Both the position numbers and the translations under genes were made by a program. From assembly GCA_033875315.1 (NCBI GenBank), contig JANRJG010000042.1, forward strand, positions 1 to 64,000: DNA of 64,000 nucleotides, in the 5' to 3' direction. Shown here one piece after another: positions 8,216 to 17,556 of the stretch. How positions within the stretch are numbered: the stretch's first letter is position 1; every line of letters starts with the position of its first letter. The notes beneath the pieces are model-generated. The model was given only the letters and a program-made list of their open reading frames with translations, was not told the DNA's origin and did not search any database. This stretch comes from Candidatus Methylacidiphilales bacterium (GTDB lineage: Bacteria; Verrucomicrobiota; Verrucomicrobiia; Methylacidiphilales; CAZTYG01).

Positions 8216-9631
8216 TCAGGGTTTGGCGGGTTCGAATTGGTATTCCGCGGCAGGTTTGCCGTCCTTTGTTTGTTCGAAAAAGGTCCTGACCTTGCGGGCG
8301 GAGCGGTTGAGGTCGAAAAAGCTGACGTAGAGGAAGAAGCAAAGGATGACCGCCAACGAGGCCAGGTGCATCATTTCCACGAAGCGGATTTCCGCCGGCT
8401 TGCGGCGGATCCATTCGGCCAGCGAGAGCACAATGTGGCCGCCGTCGAGGACCGGAATGGGCAGCAGGTTCATGATGGCCAGGTTGACATTGAGGACGAC
8501 GGAAAAATACAGGACGAGGCGCCAGTCCACAGTGAGGAGATTGACCAGGTTGTCGAAGATGCCGACCGGCCCGCTGAGGTGGCGGACCCCCACCCCGGAC
8601 TTCGGGCTGACCAAGGCTTCCATGGTGCGCTTGATGGTGAAGATCCCGTTGGTGATCTGCTCTGCCGGGGGGATATGGACGACTTTGCGATCGACCATGT
8701 TCCAACCGACCCCGATGAGACGCCGCTTGGTGGTGGTTTCGAGAAGCGGAGTGACCGTTACGGCAAAGGAGTCGTGGCCACGCAGGACTTGGAGCGCAAC
8801 CGGTCCCGCGGCCTTGCCGACCAAGTAACCCACCAGGCCGGGGCTGGTGACGACCGTTCCGTTGACTTGGGTGATGACATCGCCCTTGCGGAGTCCCGCG
8901 CCCTCGGCAGGTGACCCCTTGATGACTTGGCCGACTGTGGCAGGCCGGGAGGGATAATCCTCAATCCCGATCATGCGCAGGTTTTCCATCTCAGGATTCT
9001 TGACCGGTAAGACGGAAAAGGACAATGGCTGCCCTGCTCGCAACACTTCCACCGAAACCCTTTCGTTCTTTGAAAGCATGAGTGACTCGACAACCCCATC
9101 AAAGCGACCCTGCCAGCGGCTGACCCGGTGGCCGTCGATGCGTTCAATGACATCGCCCGGCTGGATTCCGGCCTGGTCGGCCGCGCTTCCCGGCTCGACG
9201 TATCCGACCGTGCGGGTGAGCAGGCCCTGGTTCTGCGGGACCCCGGTGACAAAGCAAAGTACGGCGAAGACCACGGCGAGGAGGAAACTGAAAAGAGGGC
9301 CGGCGAAGGCAGTCAGGATTTTGGACCAGGGTGAAGCCGGGGGCAGATCCTTGGCCTGCTGTTCGCTTTTGCCCTCGACGGCCTCCATGGCCACCATTTG
9401 GGGGAGTTTAACGAATCCACCGAAGGGGAACAACCGGAGGGTATACTCCACACCGCGCCAACGGAATCCAAAGACCTTCTGGCCCATGCCGATGGCAAAT
9501 TCTTCCACCACCAGCCCACGCCAACGGGCAGCCAGGAAATGGCCCAGTTCATGAACGAAGACGGTGATGCTGAAAAGCAGGAAGGCCGCCAAAAAAGCGG
9601 CCAGCATGGTGAAAACGATTCCGAAGGTCAT
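8216..9631 (-). CDS. rseP: RIP site-2 metalloprotease RseP
   Basis: Inner-membrane intramembrane zinc protease (site-2 protease, M50) that cleaves anti-sigma factors and signal-peptide remnants. With the start at 9631 it has 471 aa. HELGH at 27-31 in the first membrane helix supplies the zinc ligands and catalytic Glu, and LPIPVLDGGH near the C-terminus supplies the third ligand. Two PDZ domains lie between (GSAADQAGIQPGD and GSPAEGAGLRKGD). The start is chosen where ATG overlaps the dxr TGA (ATGA), not the upstream start at 9667, because the protein should begin at the first helix. The substrate anti-sigma factor is not in the window. Confidence 0.93.
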   Translation of the reverse strand: MTFGIVFTMLAAFLAAFLLFSITVFVHELGHFLAARWRGLVVEEFAIGMGQKVFGFRWRGVEYTLRLFPFGGFVKLPQMVAMEAVEGKSEQQAKDLPPASPWSKILTAFAGPLFSFLLAVVFAVLCFVTGVPQNQGLLTRTVGYVEPGSAADQAGIQPGDVIERIDGHRVSRWQGRFDGVVESLMLSKNERVSVEVLRAGQPLSFSVLPVKNPEMENLRMIGIEDYPSRPATVGQVIKGSPAEGAGLRKGDVITQVNGTVVTSPGLVGYLVGKAAGPVALQVLRGHDSFAVTVTPLLETTTKRRLIGVGWNMVDRKVVHIPPAEQITNGIFTIKRTMEALVSPKSGVGVRHLSGPVGIFDNLVNLLTVDWRLVLYFSVVLNVNLAIMNLLPIPVLDGGHIVLSLAEWIRRKPAEIRFVEMMHLASLAVILCFFLYVSFFDLNRSARKVRTFFEQTKDGKPAAEYQFEPAKP

Positions 9632-10776
9632 AAATGGAGGTGAAGGCGGGCTTCTTTCCGGGCCCAACCGTCCGCAGAAACTATAGCATCCAGGCTGGGT
9701 GAGGCAATGTTGTCGTGCCGCTGCATGACCCTCTCCACCGTTTCCCAGATGCCCGGGAACGGGCAGCGTCCGCCGAGAAAGGCCTCGACCGCCACCTCAT
9801 TGGCCGCATTGAAAACTGCCGGCAACGTGCCCCCTGCCGTGCCGGCCTCACGGGCCAGGCGCAGGGCGGGAAAACGAACCGGGTCGGGGGCCTCGAAGAG
9901 CAACTGGCCCAGTTTGGCCAGATCGAGCACGGGCAGATTGTTCGGGAGCCGCTTCGGATAGGTGACGGCATACTGGATCGGAAAACACATGTCCGAGTGG
10001 CTCAGCTGGGCGATGACCGAGTGGTCGACGAATTCGACCAAGGAATGGACGATGCTCTGCGGGTGGACCACCACATCAATGCGGTCCATGCCAGCACCGA
10101 AAAGCCAGCGGGCTTCGATCATTTCCAGGCCCTTGTTGAAGAGGGTGGCGGAATCAATGGTGATCTTGCGTCCCATGTCCCAGGTCGGGTGTTTGAGGGC
10201 CTGGGCCACGGTCACGTGGGCCAGCTCCGCGGCCGGGGTGGTGCGGAATGGTCCACCGGATGCGGTCAGGATGAGGCGGCGGATCTCGGGGTTGGGGGCA
10301 TTTTGCAGGCACTGGAAAATGGCATTGTGCTCGCTGTCGACCGGCAGGACCTTGCGCCCAAGCGCGGCAGCGGTGCCCATGACTTCCTCGCCGGCCATGA
10401 CGAGGATTTCTTTGCTGGCCACGGCCAGGTCCTTGCCGGAACGGAGTGCCGCCAGGGCCGGACGCAGACCGGCCGTGCCGACGATCGCCACCAAGACCAT
10501 GTCCGCCTCCACTTCCTCGACCAGCCGGACGAGACCTTCCTCACCGGAAAAGCAACGGCACCCCGAAGGCAACAGCGACGGCATACCGGCCGCGGCGTCG
10601 GGGTCGGTGACGGCGACCGTGCCGACACCGAATTCACGCACCTGTTCGGCCAGCTTCTCCGTGCTGCGCTGCACGGCCAATCCGACCAACTTCATCCCGT
10701 CAGGGAATTCGCGGGCGACTTTGCAGGCGCTCATGCCGATTGAGCCGCTGGAACCTAGGAGGATGACACGTTTCAT
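9628..10776 (-). CDS. dxr: 1-deoxy-D-xylulose 5-phosphate reductoisomerase
   Basis: Second MEP-pathway enzyme, making MEP from DXP with NADPH and a divalent metal. It has 382 aa, the family norm. The NADPH-binding GSSGSIG is at 8-14, the metal and substrate region shows VDSEHNAIFQCL near 147-158 and TASGGPF near 183. NKGLEMIEA is typical of the catalytic domain. Its ATG overlaps the cdsA stop and its TGA overlaps the rseP start, so translation is coupled on both sides. Together with ispG in the same operon, dxs at 50.3 kb and ispF at 27 kb it supplies isoprenoid precursors. Confidence 0.96.
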   Translation of the reverse strand: MKRVILLGSSGSIGMSACKVAREFPDGMKLVGLAVQRSTEKLAEQVREFGVGTVAVTDPDAAAGMPSLLPSGCRCFSGEEGLVRLVEEVEADMVLVAIVGTAGLRPALAALRSGKDLAVASKEILVMAGEEVMGTAAALGRKVLPVDSEHNAIFQCLQNAPNPEIRRLILTASGGPFRTTPAAELAHVTVAQALKHPTWDMGRKITIDSATLFNKGLEMIEARWLFGAGMDRIDVVVHPQSIVHSLVEFVDHSVIAQLSHSDMCFPIQYAVTYPKRLPNNLPVLDLAKLGQLLFEAPDPVRFPALRLAREAGTAGGTLPAVFNAANEVAVEAFLGGRCPFPGIWETVERVMQRHDNIASPSLDAIVSADGWARKEARLHLHL

Positions 10777-11627
10777 GGGATGATGAAGAAAAGGAGGTAC
10801 GAGAAAAACAGGGGTGCGGTGAAGAGGATGCTGTCGATGAGGTCCAGGCAGCCGCCGATTCCAGGGATGATCCCGCCGGAATCCTTGATCCGGGCGTCCC
10901 TTTTGATGACCGATTCAGCCAGATCGCCAACGACACTGATCAGGGAAAGCAGGACACCAAGGCACCAGGGGTGGAAGCTGTGGAAGACCGGGCTGATGGG
11001 GTCGAAAAGCCGGGACAACGCCAAGCTGACCACGAGGGCCAGAACCAAGCCGCCGACGAAGCCTTCCCAGGTTTTCTTGGGACTGATTGTCGGACTCATC
11101 TTATGCCGCCCGAGGGTGGTGCCAACGATGAAGGCGCCGATGTCGGTGGCCTTGGTGACCGCCACGACATAAGCGGCGAGCAGTACGCCCTGGGATGGGG
11201 GGTAGCCCGCCTGGAAGAGTATTTTGATGATGAAGGAAAAGAGAAAGGGAATGTAGAAAAACCCGAAAAGGGTCAGGGCCACTGTGGCCATGGGACTGGC
11301 TTGGTTGGTTTCGAAAACCTGACGGCTCAACAGGCCGATGATGACCAGCAGGATGGCCAGGGTGTCGGCCCCGCCCCACCAAGTACCGGCCTGGGCCATG
11401 GGCAACGACGGCAGCGAACAGACCAGAAGGTACACGGCCCCGCAAAAGACCCCGGCTTTCTTGAAAACTTTCAACCCCTTGGATTCCTGCAGGGTATAAA
11501 ATTCCCATTGGGCCAACAATCCGGTCACCGCCACCAGGATACAAACGCCCCAGTAGTGCCCGGAATGGGAGAGATAGAACAGAAGTCCGATCAACAAGGC
11601 ACTGGAAAAAATTCGCTTGGCCAGCAT
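10773..11627 (-). CDS. cdsA: Phosphatidate cytidylyltransferase
   Basis: Integral membrane enzyme that forms CDP-diacylglycerol from phosphatidic acid and CTP, the entry to phosphatidylglycerol and phosphatidylethanolamine. About eight hydrophobic segments are visible across 284 aa. The C-terminal signature region holds HKMSPTISPKKTWEG and, further on, SVVGDLAESVIKRDARIKD, the metal-binding CdsA motif. I place the start at ATG 11627, which shares its A with the uppS TGA; a GTG immediately upstream at 11630 is possible. The gene order uppS-cdsA-dxr-rseP is widely conserved in bacteria, which supports every assignment here. Confidence 0.93.
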   Translation of the reverse strand: MLAKRIFSSALLIGLLFYLSHSGHYWGVCILVAVTGLLAQWEFYTLQESKGLKVFKKAGVFCGAVYLLVCSLPSLPMAQAGTWWGGADTLAILLVIIGLLSRQVFETNQASPMATVALTLFGFFYIPFLFSFIIKILFQAGYPPSQGVLLAAYVVAVTKATDIGAFIVGTTLGRHKMSPTISPKKTWEGFVGGLVLALVVSLALSRLFDPISPVFHSFHPWCLGVLLSLISVVGDLAESVIKRDARIKDSGGIIPGIGGCLDLIDSILFTAPLFFSYLLFFIIP

Positions 11628-12364
11628 CACACCCCCCCGAAGCGCCTCTGGCGCTTGTTGTATTCAGCCACCGCTTCCTGGAGGTGTTTCTTGCGGAAGT
11701 CGGGCCAAAGTACCGGTGTGATGAACAATTCGGTGTAGGAAGCCTGCCAGAGCAGGAAGTTGCTCAGACGCATCTCCCCACTGGTGCGGATGAGCAGGTC
11801 GGGATCAGGGAACCCGGCCGTGTAGAGGTGCGAAGAAATCATGCCCTCGTCGATGTCCTCCGGGCGGATACTCCCGGCCACGGCCTTGCGGGCCAGTTCA
11901 CGGCAGGCTTCGGTGATTTCCACCCGGCCGCCATAACTGAGCGCCAACAGCACCGTGAGTCGTTTGTTGTGCACGGTGGCGCGGGCGGTGCGCTCCAGCT
12001 GGGAGGCCACCTCAGGGGGAAGGTCGGCCAGCCGCCCGATGGGAACCACACGGATGGATTCTTTTTCCATCGTCTTCTCATAGTCGCGCAGCACCTTGAG
12101 GAGGAGTCCCATCAATCCCTTGATCTCACTGCGCGGCCGGGACCAATTTTCCACGGAAAAGGCGTAGAGGGTGAGGAACTCGATGCCCAAGTCGGCGGCG
12201 GCCCGGATGGTGGCCTCGACGGATTTTGCTCCCTCACGGTGGCCGGCCAGCCGCGGTTGCTTACGCTTGGCGGCCCAGCGTCCATTGCCGTCCATAATCA
12301 CGGCCACATGTCGGGGCACCTTGATATTCTCCTCACCGACCGCTTTGCGCCGGACATCGCTCAT
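11627..12364 (-). CDS. uppS: Isoprenyl transferase (undecaprenyl diphosphate synthase)
   Basis: Cytosolic cis-prenyltransferase that extends farnesyl diphosphate to the C55 carrier used for peptidoglycan and polysaccharide assembly. It has 245 aa. The signature MDGNGRWA is at 24-31, with Asp25 the metal-binding catalytic residue, followed by HREGAKSVE and TLYAFSVENWSRP. The C-terminal DLLIRTSGEMRLSNFLLWQ, read as two blocks, is also diagnostic. First gene of the five-gene operon, separated from upstream ugd by a strong terminator, so a promoter should lie in 12365-12412; I see no clear boxes there. Confidence 0.96.
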   Translation of the reverse strand: MSDVRRKAVGEENIKVPRHVAVIMDGNGRWAAKRKQPRLAGHREGAKSVEATIRAAADLGIEFLTLYAFSVENWSRPRSEIKGLMGLLLKVLRDYEKTMEKESIRVVPIGRLADLPPEVASQLERTARATVHNKRLTVLLALSYGGRVEITEACRELARKAVAGSIRPEDIDEGMISSHLYTAGFPDPDLLIRTSGEMRLSNFLLWQASYTELFITPVLWPDFRKKHLQEAVAEYNKRQRRFGGV

Positions 12365-12412
12365 ATCGTGCTCAACCTGAGGATGGGTTTTGGAGACATG
12401 ACAGCGTTACGG

Positions 12413-12448
12413 AAAAAAAGCGGATGGCCCTCGCCGGACGTCATCCGC
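12413..12448 (-). terminator. Intrinsic terminator of ugd, overlapping its stop codon
   Basis: On the minus strand GCGGATG (12448-12442) pairs with CATCCGC (12426-12420), followed at once by seven T residues (12419-12413). The ugd TGA (12443-12441) starts inside the first arm. This is the best-formed rho-independent terminator in the window and separates ugd from the uppS operon. Confidence 0.75.
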
Positions 12449-13733
12449 GCCCCACGCTGTGGTACTCGAAGCCGAGGGCCCGCATTTCTTGCGGCACCAG
12501 CAGGTTGCGCCCGTCAAAAAGAACGGGTGTGCGCATGGCTTCCCGTATCTTGACCCAATCGAGCACCTTGAAATCCTGCCACTCCGTGGCAATGACCAGG
12601 GCATCGGCGTCCCGGGCGGCCTCGTAGGCGTCCTCCGCCAGGGGAATCTGGGGGTAGGCCTCGCGGCATTTTTCCATGCCCTTGGGGTCGAAAGCCCGGA
12701 TCTTGGCCCCTTCTCCTAGCAGTCTCTTGGAGAGTTCGATGGCCACGCTGGAACGGATGTCATCTGTGTTGCCTTTGAAAGCCAGGCCCAGTTGCCCGAT
12801 CCTCTTCTCGTTCAGAACCCAGAGCACGGAACGCATTTTTTTGAGGAAGCGCTCCAGTTGGTCCCGGTTGATGCCCTCCACCACTTTGAGCAGTTGGAAA
12901 TCGTAGCCCAGTTCCTCGGCGATCTTGATGAAGGCGGAAAGATCCTTGGGAAAACAGGAACCCCCATAGCCGAGGCCGGGATTGAGGAAAGCCTTGCCGA
13001 TGCGGTGGTCGGCCCCCATGCCTTCGGCCACCTTGGTGACGTCCGCTCCGGAGGCCTCGCATATCGCGGCCACCGCGTTGATGTAGCTGATCTTGAGGGC
13101 GAGGAAGCTGTTGGAAGCGTGCTTGATCAATTCCGCGCTGTTCAGGTCCGTGACCATGATCGGAGCGCGGAAGGGCTGGTAAATCGCTTCCATCAGCGGA
13201 GTGGCACGCTCTCCGCTGACTCCGAAGACAATGCGGTCCGGATTCATCAAGTCGGCCACCGCGCTGCCCTCCCGCAGGAACTCGGGATTGCTTACGACGT
13301 CAAAATCCACTCCCTTGCGCCCGTAACGGCGGATGGTGTCGGCCACGCGTTCCCCTGTTTTCACCGGGACGGTGCTTTTATCGACAATCACCCGATAGGA
13401 AGTCATCACCTCGGCGATGCTGCGCGCCACTTTTTCGATGTAGCTAAGGTCGACACTGCCGTCGGGTTGCGGGGGGGTGGGGACGGCGATGAAAACCACC
13501 TGGGATTTGTCCACGCCCTCGGCGATGGAATCCGTGAATTGCAGCCGCTTGAGCTGGACGTTTTTGCGCACCAGATCTTCAAGGCCGGGTTCGTAAATGG
13601 GAATTTGTCCTGCGCGGAGTCGTTCGATTTTTTTGACGTCGTTGTCAACGCATATGACCTGGTGGCCGACTTCGGCGAAACAGGTCCCAGTCACCAATCC
13701 GACATAGCCGGATCCGATTATCGAGATGTTCAT
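12441..13733 (-). CDS. ugd: UDP-glucose 6-dehydrogenase
   Basis: NAD-dependent oxidation of UDP-glucose to UDP-glucuronate, a precursor for surface polysaccharides. It has 430 aa. The Rossmann motif GSGYVG is at 7-12, the catalytic cysteine is Cys260 in GYGGSCFPKD, and DKSTVPVKTG and SNPEFLREGSA are family blocks. The C-terminal domain (LGLAFKGNTDDIRSS) closes the substrate site. It follows lptD by 9 nt on the same strand, so the two may be co-transcribed and end at the terminator overlapping the ugd stop. A GDP-mannose dehydrogenase role is less likely given the UDP-type sequence blocks. Confidence 0.93.
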   Translation of the reverse strand: MNISIIGSGYVGLVTGTCFAEVGHQVICVDNDVKKIERLRAGQIPIYEPGLEDLVRKNVQLKRLQFTDSIAEGVDKSQVVFIAVPTPPQPDGSVDLSYIEKVARSIAEVMTSYRVIVDKSTVPVKTGERVADTIRRYGRKGVDFDVVSNPEFLREGSAVADLMNPDRIVFGVSGERATPLMEAIYQPFRAPIMVTDLNSAELIKHASNSFLALKISYINAVAAICEASGADVTKVAEGMGADHRIGKAFLNPGLGYGGSCFPKDLSAFIKIAEELGYDFQLLKVVEGINRDQLERFLKKMRSVLWVLNEKRIGQLGLAFKGNTDDIRSSVAIELSKRLLGEGAKIRAFDPKGMEKCREAYPQIPLAEDAYEAARDADALVIATEWQDFKVLDWVKIREAMRTPVLFDGRNLLVPQEMRALGFEYHSVGRG

Positions 13734-13742
13734 GAGAGGGGA

Positions 13743-16001
13743 TCAACGGTCGACCGTGAGGGAGGCCTCGGGGAAGGCCTTCAGCGTCAGGGTGAAAAAG
13801 GCCAGGAATTCCTCATCGCCCTCGCGGTTGTCTCGCATGGCCGCGCCCAGACCCAGTTCCCAGGCCCGCAGGTCGCGGTAGAGTTCGTAGCGTTGTTCTT
13901 CAAGAGTCCCGTCATCGGCTTCAAAAACCAGGGACTGTGATACCTTCCAGTCATCACTCAAACGCCAGAAGGAGGAGAATTTGATCAGGTTGCTCTCGTC
14001 CAGGAAATAGCGTCCGGAAAGAACACTGGGGGCGGCATAAGCAGGGTCGGTGTAATCGACATTGTCGAGGTAGATGTGGCCCAGGCTGAATTCGACGGAC
14101 GGGTTGACCTGCCAAGTGAGGGTGTTGTCCCATTCGTTGAATTCATCCCCGGCCAACCCGACGGCGAAGTAGGAATTGAAGCGCAACCACGGAACCGGAT
14201 TGATTTCCATATCGCTGTAAATGTGCGAATAAACCCGGTCTGAAAGTTGGCCCATGGAGGCACTCCGGGTGATGTCGGCCTGGGAGTAGAGGTCCCAAGT
14301 CATCAAATCAACATTCAAACCGTCGCGGCGGGTCTGGATACGGTTGCGGATGCCGTGGCGGATGGCGGTCTGTTCATCGATGGAGTCGATGGAATTGAAG
14401 GAGGAAAAGCCGAGGGGGGATATGCGGGTGTTGGGAATGCGACTGTCAAAGCCCCGGAACTGGTCGGGAGTCTCGTTGGGCTCTGGGATGTAGTTCGCCT
14501 GGAGATAGGGCTGAAAAACATGGCGCAGGCCGTCCAGTCCCCAGTTCGCATTCTGCACGTCCTGCCAGACGCGCGAAATCTTGAAGGAAGATTCCAGACC
14601 GAGATTGAAGGCCAGCCGGCCCACTTCCGGATTGGGGCTCTGGTCGATCACGGGCGTGTTGGACTTGGTGTATGCCGTACCCCGGACTCCGGCGCTCGGG
14701 GTTACGGAAAGCCAACCGAAATACTGCTTGGGGAAAAGAAGCTCGTGGTAGCTGTCGTAACGCACCGCGGAATAACGCTTGCCCGGTCGGTACTTCTCGA
14801 ATTGCTTCTCAAAATTGACCACGGAGCTTTCCCCTTCGTAAAACAGTCCCCAACCGACCGGCTGGCGTTTGAATTCGAGGCTGAACTCCGGTTTGCGCTC
14901 GGTGACGGTGAAAAGGTCGTTGACCTGGGTGCGGGCGAGCAAGGTGGCGGTGAAATTGGGGTCGTAGTAAACGAGGTCGGCAAAGTTATCCGGCTGGCGT
15001 TCGTTGCGGTACTCCGGGGTGAAGAAATCCTCGGTGACAAAGCGGTCGCTCCAAACGTTGATATCGGCGGTGGTGTCGAACTCAGGGGAAAGTTTGTATT
15101 TGTGCTGATAACTCACCCGGTAGCGGCTTTCTTCCGGTGTGATGATCCGGTCCGGTTCATCTGAATTGATGGTATTGCCATCGTCGTTGATATAGAAAGC
15201 CTTGAGGTTGCCTTGGTCGCCGGGTCGGGGGTGGAAATCAAACTCAAGCCGGGCTGGCACCCCGCGGCGTGAGTAGTAACCCGTGCCAGCGGTCACACTG
15301 AGGCGTTTGTCGATTGCGGCCGTGTAGGCACCGAGGGCGTAGAAACCCAAATCCGAGGTTGATCCGACCGTGAACTCCAGGTTCTCCAAGTCGTCGCCGA
15401 GGGGAATGGCGGCGTAGGGCAGCCACATCACCGGGACGTCCCCGATTTTGACCAGGACGTTCTTCATCACCACCAGTTCATCCGGATAAAGTTCGATCGT
15501 CGAGGCCTTGAGGCTGTAGGAGGGGTTTTCCCGGTTTTCCGTGGTGAGGACGGCATCCTTGGCGATGAATTTGTCCGGGCGTGGATTCTGCAGTTCCTTG
15601 CCCATCAAATAGGCCCGCTCTTGAACGGTGCGGAAGTCGAGTGACTTGACCAACTTGGAATCCACGTTGTATTCAAAAAAATCACCCCGGTAGATTTTGC
15701 CCGGAACATAGATGCTGACATGGCCCTTGGCAGTGATCAGGCGGGTTTTCTGGTCAAACGTGATGGAGTCGGCATAAAGCACATCGTCGCCATAACGCAC
15801 AATGACGTTGCCCTCGGCATAGGCCACACCGGCCTCGAATCGGTTGTCCCCATCGGCCGTGATCTCGACCGGTTTTTTCTGAACCTCGCTCTTGGCATCA
15901 GCCGCCTCAAGGGTCACAGAAAGACCCAGAGTCAGCCATAAAATGGAAAGTAAACCTTTCAAGCGGAGCAATCTATTAACATTCGCCAACCTGCCTGCCA
16001 A
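13743..16001 (-). CDS. lptD: LPS-assembly protein LptD
   Basis: Outer-membrane beta-barrel that inserts lipopolysaccharide into the outer leaflet with LptE. The protein has 752 aa. A signal peptide covers about residues 1-34 (hydrophobic GLLSILWLTLGLSVTLEA). The periplasmic OstA/LptA-like jellyroll spans about 45-150 (VAYAEGNVIVRYGDDVLYAD, read as beta repeats). The rest is barrel, with alternating aromatic strands. The cysteine pairs that lock E. coli LptD are not visible, so disulfide-dependent maturation is doubtful. Its presence shows that the host makes LPS. ugd follows 9 nt downstream. Confidence 0.85.
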   Translation of the reverse strand: MAGRLANVNRLLRLKGLLSILWLTLGLSVTLEAADAKSEVQKKPVEITADGDNRFEAGVAYAEGNVIVRYGDDVLYADSITFDQKTRLITAKGHVSIYVPGKIYRGDFFEYNVDSKLVKSLDFRTVQERAYLMGKELQNPRPDKFIAKDAVLTTENRENPSYSLKASTIELYPDELVVMKNVLVKIGDVPVMWLPYAAIPLGDDLENLEFTVGSTSDLGFYALGAYTAAIDKRLSVTAGTGYYSRRGVPARLEFDFHPRPGDQGNLKAFYINDDGNTINSDEPDRIITPEESRYRVSYQHKYKLSPEFDTTADINVWSDRFVTEDFFTPEYRNERQPDNFADLVYYDPNFTATLLARTQVNDLFTVTERKPEFSLEFKRQPVGWGLFYEGESSVVNFEKQFEKYRPGKRYSAVRYDSYHELLFPKQYFGWLSVTPSAGVRGTAYTKSNTPVIDQSPNPEVGRLAFNLGLESSFKISRVWQDVQNANWGLDGLRHVFQPYLQANYIPEPNETPDQFRGFDSRIPNTRISPLGFSSFNSIDSIDEQTAIRHGIRNRIQTRRDGLNVDLMTWDLYSQADITRSASMGQLSDRVYSHIYSDMEINPVPWLRFNSYFAVGLAGDEFNEWDNTLTWQVNPSVEFSLGHIYLDNVDYTDPAYAAPSVLSGRYFLDESNLIKFSSFWRLSDDWKVSQSLVFEADDGTLEEQRYELYRDLRAWELGLGAAMRDNREGDEEFLAFFTLTLKAFPEASLTVDR

Positions 16002-16110
16002 CAGGAATTAAAGAATTAGAACGGGTTTTTAATGCAAAAACCAGTAAAAAACAGGTCAAGCCACTGAAGTTTCGCTGGATAAGTCACATAATCGCCCAGA
16101 AGGCCCTTGT

Positions 16111-17031
16111 TCAACAACTCCAATCAAGCATGCGTTCGATCGGGATTCTGGCCCGTTCGGCCAAACCAGAGTCGAACTCGATCCGCGGTTCGAGGGTTTC
16201 CAGGGCACGCACCATTTTCTCGAGCGTGTTCATTTTCATGAAACGGCAATCGGCACAGGCACAATGGTCGGTGGGGCCGGGGATGAAGGTCTTGCCGGGC
16301 AACTCCCGGTGTAAACGATGCAACATTCCGGACTCGGTCACGATGATGAAGGCGGAGGCCGGTGACTTGCGGCAATACTCCACCATTTTTTCCGTCGAAC
16401 AAACCTCGTCGGCCAGCAACCGCACCGCGCGGGTGCATTCGGGATGGGCCACCACCGGGGCATCGGGATGCTGGTGCCGGATTCGGACAATGCTCTGGTG
16501 GGTGAATTCCATGTGGACATAACAATTCCCTTCCCAAAGACGCATCTCGCGACCGGTCTTCTGTCTCACCCACTCGCCCAGGTTCTGGTCGGGAACAAAA
16601 AGAATTTCGCGGTCGGAAGGGACCTTCTGCACGATCCGTTGGGCATTGCCCGAGGTGCAGATGACATCGCTCAAAGCCTTGACCCCGGCGGAACAGTTGA
16701 TGTAGGCCACGACGTACAATCCGGGATGTTTGTCCAGGTAGGCCTTCAACTCCGGAGCCGGACAGGAATCGGAAAGGGAACATCCCGCATCGAGGTCGGG
16801 CAGGATGACGGTCTTGCCCGGGTTGACCAGTTTGGCCGTCTCGGCCATGAAGTGCACCCCGCAGAACAAGATGACATCGGCGGTGGTTTCCTTGGCGTGA
16901 TAGGCCAGCCCGAGGGAATCCCCGACGTAATCGGCCACCTCCTGGATTTCGGCGGTCTGGTAATTGTGGGCCAGGATGACGGCATTGCGTTCCTTCTTCA
17001 GAGCGAGGACGCGTTGGCGGAGGTCGGACAT
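16111..17031 (-). CDS. nadA: Quinolinate synthase A
   Basis: Condenses iminoaspartate with dihydroxyacetone phosphate to quinolinate in NAD synthesis, using a 4Fe-4S cluster. It has 306 aa, the short type. Likely cluster ligands are Cys125 in ICTSGNA, Cys199 in HPECT and one of the cysteines in HCACADC (257-262). LAHNYQ at 20-25 is also diagnostic. It lies 30 nt downstream of lspA on the same strand, and about 110 nt upstream of lptD, whose own upstream region is AT-rich. No nadB or nadC is present in the window. Confidence 0.95.
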   Translation of the reverse strand: MSDLRQRVLALKKERNAVILAHNYQTAEIQEVADYVGDSLGLAYHAKETTADVILFCGVHFMAETAKLVNPGKTVILPDLDAGCSLSDSCPAPELKAYLDKHPGLYVVAYINCSAGVKALSDVICTSGNAQRIVQKVPSDREILFVPDQNLGEWVRQKTGREMRLWEGNCYVHMEFTHQSIVRIRHQHPDAPVVAHPECTRAVRLLADEVCSTEKMVEYCRKSPASAFIIVTESGMLHRLHRELPGKTFIPGPTDHCACADCRFMKMNTLEKMVRALETLEPRIEFDSGLAERARIPIERMLDWSC

Positions 17032-17061
17032 GACGGAAGGATAAGGCCTGTGGGCGGGGAA

Positions 17062-17553
17062 TCAATCCACCGCTTGGCGTGGACGGATTTCCTGCACAAG
17101 GATACGGCACAAGATCCAAACCACGGAACAGGAAATGGCGGCATCGGCGATGTTGAAGGCCGGCCAGCGCATGAACCCGAGGTTGAAGTCGAGGAAATCC
17201 ACCACATAACCGAAGCGCAGCCGGTCCACCAGATTGCCCACGGCACCGCCCAGTACGCAGCCGGCCAGCAGGTTGACTTCGAGCTTCCTCCAGTCCAACT
17301 CCCGCGCCATCCAGAAGGCCAGTCCCAGGATCAGCATCACCACCAAAGCGAGCAAACCATTCCGCCCCTGGAAGAGACCGAAGGCGATCCCGGTGTTGGT
17401 GACAAAAGTCAGATCAAAGAAGCCCGGTACCACCGCCCATCCGTCACCCGGATGCGACAACCGGCCAAGTATCCAAGCCTTGGTCGCCTGGTCGGAACCC
17501 AGGATGGCGGCAGCCACCGCATAGAACAACGGTCTGGGCCTGGGCAATTCCAT
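17062..17553 (-). CDS. lspA: Lipoprotein signal peptidase (signal peptidase II)
   Basis: Inner-membrane aspartyl protease that removes the signal peptide from prolipoproteins after lipidation. It has 163 aa and four transmembrane helices. The catalytic aspartates are Asp110 in GNLVDRL and Asp137 in FNIADAAI, and SDQATKAW at 20-27 is the conserved first-helix motif. It follows ileS by 3 nt, the conserved ileS-lspA arrangement of many bacteria. Confidence 0.95.
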   Translation of the reverse strand: MELPRPRPLFYAVAAAILGSDQATKAWILGRLSHPGDGWAVVPGFFDLTFVTNTGIAFGLFQGRNGLLALVVMLILGLAFWMARELDWRKLEVNLLAGCVLGGAVGNLVDRLRFGYVVDFLDFNLGFMRWPAFNIADAAISCSVVWILCRILVQEIRPRQAVD

Positions 17554-17556
17554 GGC

